Source: CAZPBO01 sp964584815 (lineage in GTDB: Bacteria > Planctomycetota > SKW154). From it: a DNA stretch of 39,394 nucleotides. The notes under the pieces are model-generated. The model had not been told where the DNA came from, ran no database searches, and saw nothing but the letters and a program-made list of their open reading frames with translations. The DNA is taken from assembly GCA_964584815.1 (NCBI GenBank), contig CAZPBO010000013.1:1-39394 (forward strand), given 5' to 3'. The position numbers were made by a program, and so were the translations under genes. Below, piece after piece: positions 32,511-39,394 of the stretch (the stretch's first letter is position 1; the number at the start of each line of letters is the position of its first letter).

Positions 32511-33312
32511 AAGAGGTCTGCCCGCGTTGTGGTGGTGAACTGGTTGACGGGGTATGCCCCGCCTGCGGCTCTTTTCACACCCTTGTAACTCCTGCGGAGG
32601 AAGGAGAAGCGCTGGCGGGACGCTATATCCTTGTGCAGTTGCTGGGGCGCGGTGGGATGGGAATGGTCTATCTCGCCACTGACACCCATCTTGGACAGCA
32701 GGTAGCGGTGAAACTGCTTCCACCCGAGGTTTCTGGCGATATTGCCGCCATTGAGGCGCTGAAGAAAGAGGTGCTGCTTGCCCGCCAACTGCATCACGAC
32801 AACATCGCCGCCGTCTTCAACCTTGAAACCGACCCCGACAGAGGCTGCTTTATTGTGATGGAGTTCATAGACGGGGCGGACCTAACGAGCATAGCGGGGA
32901 GAAGGGAAGGGCGGCGTTTGGCGGTTACGGAAGTGGTGGCGCTGGCAAAAGGAGTTGCCGCCGCTCTTGATTACGCCCACTCAAAAAAGATTGTCCACCG
33001 CGATATAAAGCCCAAAAACATTATGCTTTCAAGAGACGGCGTGGTGAAGGTGACCGACTTCGGAATCGCCCGCCGCCTCGTAGAAGCCACTCTCCAGACC
33101 CGCGTTGTGGGAACACTCCCGTATATGGCGCCGGAGGTCTTAAGGGGGCGCCCCCCCAGTCCCGCCACCGACATATATGCCCTTGCCGCAACTCTCTATG
33201 AACTGCTGGCAGGACACCCCCCGTTCCACAAAGGCGATATTTACGCTCAAATTCTGAACGAGCCGCCGCCACCCATCCCTGACCTCTCCAAAGAACTGAA
33301 CTATGTCCTCAT
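32507..33312 (+). CDS. Ser/Thr protein kinase, 5' part (interrupted by the assembly gap)
   Basis: The first 268 codons of a Hanks-type kinase. An N-terminal zinc-ribbon-like CPRCGGELVDGVCPAC precedes the kinase domain (residues 40-268). All key motifs are intact: LGRGGMG (P-loop), Lys69 in VAVKLL, Glu88, HRDIKPKN (164-171), DFG (184-186) and APE (208-210). The 3' end is lost in the N run, and the remainder resumes at 33413. The start ATG overlaps the sirtuin stop as ATGA, with AAGGAGCGGAG upstream. Known relatives are membrane or cytosolic PknB-like regulators. Confidence 0.93.
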
Positions 33313-33412
33313 NNNNNNNNNNNNNNNNNNNNNNNNNNNNNNNNNNNNNNNNNNNNNNNNNNNNNNNNNNNNNNNNNNNNNNNNNNNNNNNNNNNNNNNN
33401 NNNNNNNNNNNN
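33313..33412. other. Assembly gap (100 N)
   Basis: Exactly 100 N, the conventional placeholder for a gap of unknown size. The kinase reading frame enters it and a TPR reading frame leaves it. The apparent shift of frame across it has no meaning, because the true length is unknown. Confidence 0.98.
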
Positions 33413-35231
33413 CCACGAAAAAGCGCTGCAGTCTTATCGCAAGGCGCAGAAGGTGCGGGACTCGGAGATGCTGCGTCAGCGCATAGCGGCGTCCTCGCGG
33501 GCGATCGCCGATGGTCTTGCCGCCTCCGCGGACAAAGCGCTACGCAGCCACAGTTTGGAAGAGGCGCTCCGTCTGGCGAATGAGGCGCTTGAGTTCTGCT
33601 GCGACCACGAGGGTGCGCGTGGTGTCATAGCGACTGTGGAGGCGCTGCGTGCCGATGTGGAGCGCCATTTGGAGAAGGCGCGTAGGTCACTACGGGAGCG
33701 CAACTACGAGGCGGCGCTCTCATCCGCCGACGAAGCGCTTCAGTTGCTTCCCAACCATCCCGAAGCGCTTTCCATAAAGAAGGAAGCGCAGCGCGCAAAG
33801 ATTCGCCTTGAAAGCCTCACCCGCCAAGCGGAAGCCGCCACAGCCGCCTGCCGCTACGCCGAAGCCATCCGCCTCCTTGAGGAAGCAATCAGAATCCGCC
33901 CCGACAAAAAACTGGGAGAGATGCTGCAGGAAGCACGACAACTCGCCGCCGCCGGCTCCCTCATCCGACCCATCAAATCTCTACCTCTGCCATCACCCCC
34001 ACGCTCCGCCGCCCACTCACCCCAAAATACACTCGTCTCATCAGACCTCTCGGTAATTTGGCTGCGCGAAAGCGCCCCACCTATCCAACTACCCCTACCC
34101 AGAACGCCTCTCTGCCTTGCCGCTTCAGAAGATTTCGTCGCCTTCGCCCTGCCTGACAGACTCTTCCTACTGCCGCAAAAAATGCACCATTTCCTCGGCG
34201 AACACACAGCCTGCACCCTGCGACCACAGTTCAGGAAACCTCACTGGGTTATGCGTCCCTTCCTACGCGGTGTGCTGCTTGCCGCGCTTGCGGCAGCACT
34301 CCTTTCGCCAACCCTCTTCCTGCGCCTACACCTTATAGAAAAAGAGCAATTCCTCGCATCAACACGGCTGATGCTTTTTATCCTGCCACTTCTGGGACTG
34401 CTGTTCACCCTGCTCATATCACCAAAAAGAGCGTGGATTTTGGGCTGGGCACGCCCTGTGCGCATTCCACGCCCACTCGCCCTCGCCTTCGCCAAAGGCA
34501 AACTCTGCCTTGCCCATACCGGAGGGCTGCTTTTCCTCGCGCCCGCAGGAGAACGCTGGGGGCTTCTTCATTTCATTTTGTGGTTTGCAAATGCCTGTAT
34601 ATGGCTGTTCGGGTTGTGGTTCGGCATAGCGCTGGGCTTAAAATTCGCAGGATACGGTGTCGTCTGGAACGCAATTGAGAGGGTTGCGACGGGGCTTGGA
34701 CTTACGCTGCCCCGCTGGTTCTATGTAGCGGGTGGCTGTGCCGTAATGCGGCTTCTCATACTCCTTGTGGAGTTGTGGATGGGATGCGCACGACGGGTGC
34801 GGAAGGAAGGCGTGGAGCGGTCTGTTAGACTGGCAGGCGTTACGGAAAATGTGGCAGCACTCGCCTTTGACGGAGGTATCTACATCCGCACAAAAGAGTC
34901 CTGGAGCATCATCCCCACCCACGCGGAGGCTATATACGCAAACGGTGACCACATAGCAGGGTTGACAAGAGGCGAGGCGGTGGTTTGGTCAGCAGACGGC
35001 ACACAGGTCTGTCGGTTCAAGGTGGGAGACGCACGGCGGGTGGTGGTGGATGCAGACGGTGTCTGTCTCGGTGTTCTGAAGGAGAAGAGACTGGCGATAT
35101 ATCGCCTACCGCATACAAAACCTGCCCAGATTATAGCGGATGTGGTGTGCGTTGACTGCACAGGTGAGGTGATGCTGGTAGGGCGTCAGGGGGAGTTGGA
35201 GTTATGGGGCGTGGCGAAGGGAGAAAAATAG
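33413..35231 (+). CDS. C-terminal part of the Ser/Thr kinase gene: TPRs, four TM helices and a soluble domain
   Basis: About 605 codons after the gap in one open frame. They begin with a run of TPR-like helices (ALQSYRKAQKV, SLEEALRLANEALE, NYEAALSSADEALQLLPNHPEAL, RYAEAIRLLEEAIRIRPD) up to about 33960. A linker and a soluble segment follow, then four transmembrane helices (near 34265, 34370, 34570 and 34720) with a cytosolic-type basic loop. A C-terminal region resembles WD-like or beta-propeller repeats (VAALAFDGGIYIRT, GDHIAGLTRGEAVVWSADG). It is most likely the same gene as the kinase, since kinase-TPR fusions are common. Separate genes are possible because the gap hides the junction. Confidence 0.75.
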
Positions 35232-35243
35232 TGGGAGGGGGGC

Positions 35244-35271
35244 TTGACATCTCTTCAGCGTAGGATATAAT
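35244..35271 (+). promoter_or_regulatory. Promoter of nrdR-nrdD
   Basis: A perfect TTGACA (35244-35249), a 16-bp spacer and a perfect TATAAT (35266-35271). The expected start is near 35278. The ATG at 35270 overlaps the -10 and cannot be the nrdR start. Confidence 0.85.
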
Positions 35272-35272
35272 G

Positions 35273-35288
35273 ACACCATATTTTGAGT
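35273..35288 (+). promoter_or_regulatory. Candidate NrdR box
   Basis: ACACCATATTTTGAGT matches the palindromic NrdR box (acaCwAtATaTwGtgt) at about 13 of 16 positions and overlaps the predicted transcription start. It is directly upstream of nrdR itself. Most known sites come in pairs about 31 bp apart; I found no convincing second copy. Confidence 0.55.
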
Positions 35289-35326
35289 CTTTTCCGTTTG
35301 AATGCGCAATAAGTGGGGGATTTGAT

Positions 35327-35779
35327 TTGCGTTGTCCTTTCTGCGGTCAGGACGATGACAGGGTGATAGACAGCCGTCCTGCGGAGGATGGGAATGCGAT
35401 AAGGCGGCGCAGGGAGTGCCAAGCCTGCGGAAGGCGCTACACCACATATGAACGGGTGGAACGCTTCCCTGTTCGGGTGGTGAAGAAGGACGGCAGGCGC
35501 GAAAATTACTCCCGCGACAAACTGCTGACAGGAATCCTCAAAGCGTGCCATAAGTTACCGATAGAGAGTGAGCGGATAGAGACCGCATTGAGCCGCATAG
35601 AGCGCAAAATCTTTGACTACGAGTCGGACGAGGTGCCAACCCACCTAATAGGTGAGTGGGTGATGCAGGAGTTGCGGAAGTTGCACAAGGTAGCCTACAT
35701 AAGGTTTGCGAGCGTCTATCGTGAATTTCGCGGTGCGGATGACTTTGTTCGCGCTGCGCAGGAGACAGAAGGGAAGTAA
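35327..35779 (+). CDS. nrdR: Transcriptional repressor NrdR
   Basis: A 150-aa zinc-ribbon/ATP-cone repressor of ribonucleotide reductase genes. The zinc site is CPFCGQDDDRVIDSRP...CQACGRRYTTYERVE, and the ATP-cone (VVKKDGRRENYSRDKLLTGI...) senses dATP/ATP. I chose TTG at 35327, which yields the canonical M-RCPFCG start after GGGGGA; the upstream frame to 35270 would begin inside the promoter. nrdD follows 15 nt later, so repressor and target share an operon. Confidence 0.93.
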   Translation: MRCPFCGQDDDRVIDSRPAEDGNAIRRRRECQACGRRYTTYERVERFPVRVVKKDGRRENYSRDKLLTGILKACHKLPIESERIETALSRIERKIFDYESDEVPTHLIGEWVMQELRKLHKVAYIRFASVYREFRGADDFVRAAQETEGK

Positions 35780-35794
35780 TGAGGGGGTGGAAGG

Positions 35795-38212
35795 ATGATA
35801 AAATATGTTCGGAAAAGGGACGGCAGGGTAGTGCCGTACGATGAGAGCAAAGTGGCGGATGCGATATTCAAGGCTGCTGCGGCGGTAGGGGGACACGACA
35901 GGGAATTGGCGGAGGAGTTGGCGGCGGCGGTAACGCTCGTTCTGGAACAGCGTTTTGACGCCCCCGACACCATCCCCACCGTTGAAGATGTCGGCGACAC
36001 GATAGAGCGCGTTCTGATTCAGACAGGACATCCCACAACCGCCAAAGCGTTCATCCTTTACCGCGAACGCCGTCGCCGTATCCGCGAAACCCTCAAAGTC
36101 CGTAAACAGCGCTCCCTCTTCGCTAACTCCACCGACCTGTCTCTCCTTGTGGCACCCACAACCCGCGACCAAGTCCACCCCTGGAACAAACGCAGAATCG
36201 TGGAACAACTCATCGCCGAAGCGGAACTCTCTGAAAAAACAGCAGAGGAAATCGCTGACGCCGTTGAAGACCGCATCCTCGCCAGCGGACTTAAGTCCAT
36301 CTCCACCGATATGATTCGCGAGTTGGTGGACAACGAACTCTTTGAACGCGGCTTACAGAAACCGCTCAAAAAACAGAAACTTATCGGTATCCCCAAATAC
36401 GATTTGGAGATGCTCATATACTCCAAAACGAAAGAAAACTCCAACATCGCCGCCAACAATCCCGAAGCGATAAATCTGGCTATCGCCGAACACATCTTAA
36501 AACAGTTTGCGCTTCAGGAGGTTTTCTCCGACGATGTCGCGCAAGCCCACCTATCAGGCGCAATACACCTACACGATTTGGGCTATCCCACCCGCGTCTA
36601 CTGCTCCAGCCACTCCCTTGAGTACATCAAAAAATACGGTCTTCAGTTGTCCAACCTTGACACATCAAGCGCGCCCGCAAAGCACGCCCGCACCCTCACA
36701 GGACACCTCAACACATTCCTCGCATCTATGCAAGCATATTACGCCGGCGCCCTGGGAGTCGGCTATCTCAACATCTTCTACGCCCCCTACCTTGAGGGGA
36801 TGTCTTTTAAGGAGATGAAACAGGAAGCGCAGTATCTGATATTCAGCGGCAGTCAGAACGCTTTCAGCCGCGGCGGACAAACCCTCTTTCTGGACTTCAA
36901 CCTCCATACAGGCGTGCCGCCATACCTGCGCGATGTGCCCGCCGTCGGTCGCGGCGGAGAATACAACGGCAAAACATACGGCGACTATGACAAGGTGGCG
37001 AAACAGTTTCTGCGTGCGCTGCTTGAAGTCTGGCGCGAAGGCGACCGCTACGGTCACCCGTTCGCCTTCCCCAAATGCGACCTCCACATAAGCAACGAGA
37101 CATTTGAAGACCCCGAACAGGAGGAGTTGCTGCGGTTCGCCTGTGTGGTGGCGAGCGAAAACGGCGCCCCGTATTTCGTCTTTGACCGCGATGCGGTCAC
37201 ACTCGCCGCTTGCTGCCGACTCCGAACCACCATAAAAGACACCTATGTCATAAAGCACCCAGAATCAATGCGTTTCTGCGGCTTCCAGAATGTGACCATA
37301 AACCTGCCGCAGGCGGCTTACCGCGCTGGAGGCAAACTGGACGCGTTCTTTGATGAACTGGACAAAATGCTTCAGTTGGTGGTGAAGGCGCATCTGCAGA
37401 AGCGCCGCTTCATCCAATACCTGATGAGCGGTCCAGATATGCCGCTTTGGGAGATAGGTAAACCCGCTCTGGACGGACGCCCTTATGTGGACCTAAGCAA
37501 AGCCACCTACATTGTGGGGCTTATAGGTCTGAACGAGGCGGTGCAGAGGTTGTGCGGACGGGAACTGCACGAAGGAGATGAACCGTTCAAACTCGGATTG
37601 AAGATAGTGGCGTTTCTGTATTTGAGGATACAGGAGTTGAGCCGCAAGCACAATATGAAGTTTGCGCTGGAGGAGTCGCCTGCGGAGTCGGCATCGCGGC
37701 GTCTGGCAAAAGTTGACTTAACGCTTTTCCCCGAGGCGGCGGAGTTCGTGCGCGGCGACATTGACCGCGACGAGGTCTACTACACCAACTCCATCCATCT
37801 GCGCGCCGACGCCCCCGTGGACATCATCACACGAATTATGCTCCAGTCAAAATTCCATCCCCAGATTGAATCCGGCGCCATAATCCACGCGTTTGTCGGC
37901 GAGCAAAGACCACATCCCGACTCCATATACGCGCTCGTCAAAAAGACCTTCTTCAAAACCCAATGCGCCCAACTCACTATATCACCCGAATTTACGATAT
38001 GCGAGGACTGCCACGCCACATCACGCGGTCTGCTCAACTCCTGCCCCGCCTGCTCCTCCCCCCATGTCTACGGTATTACACGCATCGTGGGCTATTATAG
38101 TCGCGTGAACAACTGGAATCCCAGCAAGTTAGCGGAGTTGCGCGACCGTCAGCGCGGCAACTACAAACTCGCCAACCCTTCCCCCCATCGCAGCGCATTG
38201 AGCGCCACATAA
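35795..38212 (+). CDS. nrdD: Class III-type (anaerobic) ribonucleoside-triphosphate reductase
   Basis: An 805-aa NrdD-type enzyme for making deoxynucleotides without oxygen. An N-terminal ATP-cone (1-95) is followed by a second ATP-cone-like region (about 115-190), then the ten-stranded barrel with AIHLHDLGYPTRVYCSSHSL, QTLFLDFN, FAFPKCDLHI, CCRLRTT and FQNVTINLPQAAYRAGG. The C-terminus has a zinc-binding CEDC...CPAC cluster and then RIVGYYSRVNNWNPSK. At the position where the glycyl-radical glycine is expected (NxGK), the sequence reads Ser777 (codon AGC). No nrdG activase is in the window. The start has GGGGGTGGAAGG upstream. Confidence 0.88.
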   Translation: MIKYVRKRDGRVVPYDESKVADAIFKAAAAVGGHDRELAEELAAAVTLVLEQRFDAPDTIPTVEDVGDTIERVLIQTGHPTTAKAFILYRERRRRIRETLKVRKQRSLFANSTDLSLLVAPTTRDQVHPWNKRRIVEQLIAEAELSEKTAEEIADAVEDRILASGLKSISTDMIRELVDNELFERGLQKPLKKQKLIGIPKYDLEMLIYSKTKENSNIAANNPEAINLAIAEHILKQFALQEVFSDDVAQAHLSGAIHLHDLGYPTRVYCSSHSLEYIKKYGLQLSNLDTSSAPAKHARTLTGHLNTFLASMQAYYAGALGVGYLNIFYAPYLEGMSFKEMKQEAQYLIFSGSQNAFSRGGQTLFLDFNLHTGVPPYLRDVPAVGRGGEYNGKTYGDYDKVAKQFLRALLEVWREGDRYGHPFAFPKCDLHISNETFEDPEQEELLRFACVVASENGAPYFVFDRDAVTLAACCRLRTTIKDTYVIKHPESMRFCGFQNVTINLPQAAYRAGGKLDAFFDELDKMLQLVVKAHLQKRRFIQYLMSGPDMPLWEIGKPALDGRPYVDLSKATYIVGLIGLNEAVQRLCGRELHEGDEPFKLGLKIVAFLYLRIQELSRKHNMKFALEESPAESASRRLAKVDLTLFPEAAEFVRGDIDRDEVYYTNSIHLRADAPVDIITRIMLQSKFHPQIESGAIIHAFVGEQRPHPDSIYALVKKTFFKTQCAQLTISPEFTICEDCHATSRGLLNSCPACSSPHVYGITRIVGYYSRVNNWNPSKLAELRDRQRGNYKLANPSPHRSALSAT

Positions 38213-38223
38213 ATCTGCGCGGG

Positions 38224-39288
38224 CTATCTTGTAAGGGCAATACGCACAAGGCGGGCGTGGTCGTTGTCGCCGTCAAGAATGAGGCGTCCAATTATCGCGC
38301 TGCCGTCAGGCGACCAAGCAAAATCGCCTGCCACCGTCCGATGCCCCGTGTAGTGAGAGTGACTCGGCTCATTGAAGAATGTCAGACGCTTTTTCCGTGA
38401 ACCATCCGCAGACATAATCCAAAACTCCGTGCTCAAATCGCCCACACCGCTGAAAGTGAACCCTGCGCTTGACATCCAAATTATGTAGCAACCGTCAGGA
38501 CTGTAATGCCCGTGCTCGTCCCAGTCGGAGAAAGAGTGGGTCAGACGCTGCAGTTGCCCCGTGGTCAGGTCGTATGTGTAGATGTCGGCACCCGTCCACG
38601 GCTGACCCGACTCAAGATTCGCGGTAAAGATAATCTTTCTGTCATCAGGCGAAAAACCATGTGTCTCATACCAGACAGGTGAGGAGGGGTTTCCTGGTGT
38701 GAGCGTTTGAATGTTCTCAAGATGCGCACCGCTTGCATCAACCACAAAATCGCCTATCTTTATTACCCAGTCATCAGGACCCGATACCGTCTCCCCCCAC
38801 ACCAGTTTCGTGCCGTCATGCGAAAAGTGAGGATGGAGCGTTGAACAACCGCCCGGCACTGTCGTCAACTGATAAAACTCCGAACCGTCATATCTGATGA
38901 CCCACAACTCGTTGTGCAAGCCAATGCCAGGGGTGGACAGGTCAGATGAACCCAGATGCTGCTGCTTCTCCGCCTGAAAGACAATCCACTCACCATTGGG
39001 ATGCCACGAAGGATTGCCAACATGTTTGTCAGGCAGTCCCGCAACACCATGCGTCAGGCAGACGGCGTTTGAACCGTCAGGGTCCATTAGCCAGATGTCA
39101 AAATAACCATCCGCCCCCATCTTGTCCACCGCCAACTTGTTACGCGCATACGACCAGTCCACACGCCCTATGTCGTTGTCTATCGTCGTGATACTCGCCA
39201 CACGCCATTTAATGGAAGACTCCTCTCCCTTATGGGAGCACCCCAGAACCAGAACCACCACCAAGAGGGTGACACCTGAACGCGCCAT
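38224..39288 (-). CDS. TolB-like beta-propeller lipoprotein
   Basis: A 354-aa lipoprotein (signal VTLLVVVLVLGCS, lipobox Cys) with repeated propeller blades of the PD40/TolB type: DIWLMDPDGSNAVCLTH, PSWHPNGEWIVFQA, HFSHDGTKLVWGE, GFSPDDRKIIFTA, HYSPDGCYIIWMS and FAWSPDGSAIIGR. Such proteins bind envelope partners. ATG at 39288 is preceded by GGAGG with 9-nt spacing; an upstream ATG at 39306 has no ribosome-binding site. It ends 11 bp after the nrdD stop and points towards it. Confidence 0.87.
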   Translation of the reverse strand: MARSGVTLLVVVLVLGCSHKGEESSIKWRVASITTIDNDIGRVDWSYARNKLAVDKMGADGYFDIWLMDPDGSNAVCLTHGVAGLPDKHVGNPSWHPNGEWIVFQAEKQQHLGSSDLSTPGIGLHNELWVIRYDGSEFYQLTTVPGGCSTLHPHFSHDGTKLVWGETVSGPDDWVIKIGDFVVDASGAHLENIQTLTPGNPSSPVWYETHGFSPDDRKIIFTANLESGQPWTGADIYTYDLTTGQLQRLTHSFSDWDEHGHYSPDGCYIIWMSSAGFTFSGVGDLSTEFWIMSADGSRKKRLTFFNEPSHSHYTGHRTVAGDFAWSPDGSAIIGRLILDGDNDHARLVRIALTR

Positions 39289-39308
39289 ATTTTGTAACCT
39301 CCACATTC

Positions 39309-39325
39309 TGAAGTGTAAAACTTCA
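39309..39325. promoter_or_regulatory. Small palindrome upstream of the TolB-like gene
   Basis: TGAAGT (39309-39314), spacer GTAAA, ACTTCA (39320-39325). It lies 20 bp before the lipoprotein start in the leader or core promoter region, so it could be an operator. No convincing -35/-10 pair was found in 39326-39394. Confidence 0.3.
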
Positions 39326-39394
39326 CAAGTTCGTCAGAGTTGCGCAGTAAATGGATGGGGAATGTGTCAGAAAAGCGAACGACGCCGCACCGCC

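Noticed and set aside
33303..33412. An apparent frameshift in the kinase gene
   Set aside because: The frame change spans a 100-N placeholder of unknown true length, so it is not evidence of mutation.
35270..35326. ATG at 35270 as the nrdR start
   Set aside because: It overlaps a perfect TATAAT -10. The canonical NrdR N-terminus begins at the TTG at 35327.
1..39394. CRISPR arrays, IS elements, tRNA or rRNA genes
   Set aside because: No spaced direct repeats, transposase motifs or cloverleaf-like sequences were noticed in any intergenic stretch. All intergenic stretches are shorter than 300 bases.

Overview
This is a gene-dense bacterial chromosomal window with moderately high GC and the standard code. 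It comes from a draft or metagenome scaffold, because a run of exactly 100 N interrupts one gene at 33313-33412. Lipoprotein signal peptides, a secretin, a TolB-like propeller and a C25-type secreted protease point to a diderm cell. A group 3b-like NiFe sulfhydrogenase and a class III-type (oxygen-sensitive) ribonucleotide reductase point to anaerobic life. Tandem DUF4159, DUF4185, secreted squalene-cyclase-like toroid proteins, HEAT/TPR secreted proteins, a Ser/Thr kinase with TPRs and a choice-of-anchor-type C-terminus are a mix typical of Planctomycetota and other deep uncultivated phyla; I cannot place the phylum from sequence alone. No tRNA, rRNA, CRISPR array, IS element or phage gene was seen.

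Layout. 1-4550: the end of a beta-helix surface protein, a bidirectional terminator, then the complete hydBGDA sulfhydrogenase operon on the minus strand. 4615-9040: envelope genes, namely an orphan secretin, a divergent GyrI-like lipoprotein, DUF4185 and alpha-alpha toroid proteins, and an RRM RNA-binding protein. 9284-17666: a plus-strand run from a near-consensus promoter with parB, a pseudo-receiver/PP2C phosphatase, gpmI, an enoyl-CoA hydratase, a C25 peptidase and a histone-deacetylase-like enzyme. 17639-22192: a tightly overlapping six-gene minus operon (fmdB, degenerate peptidase-like lipoprotein, single-TM protein, HEAT, TPR, lipoprotein) of unknown function. 22300-27111: geranylgeranyl-reductase-family enzyme, rpmB-rnpA-yidD, and an HtrA protease followed by a catalytically dead HtrA paralogue. 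27108-28577 (minus): tandem DUF4159 protein. 28686-35231: purB, ChaN-like protein, sirtuin and a multidomain Ser/Thr kinase. 35327-38212: nrdR-nrdD with an apparent NrdR box on the promoter. 38224-39288 (minus): TolB-like lipoprotein.

Genes are packed with ATGA/TTGA overlaps, and convergent genes end within a few bases of one another or overlap. Many promoters match TTGACA/TATAAT with 16-17 bp spacers, and in several places promoter and ribosome-binding-site positions decide the start codon (hydB, purB, nrdR). The strongest leads are the active/dead HtrA pair, the serine at the expected glycyl-radical position of NrdD, the palindrome between the DUF4159 gene and purB, the uncharacterised six-gene envelope operon, and the purB-ChaN-Sir2-kinase cluster.
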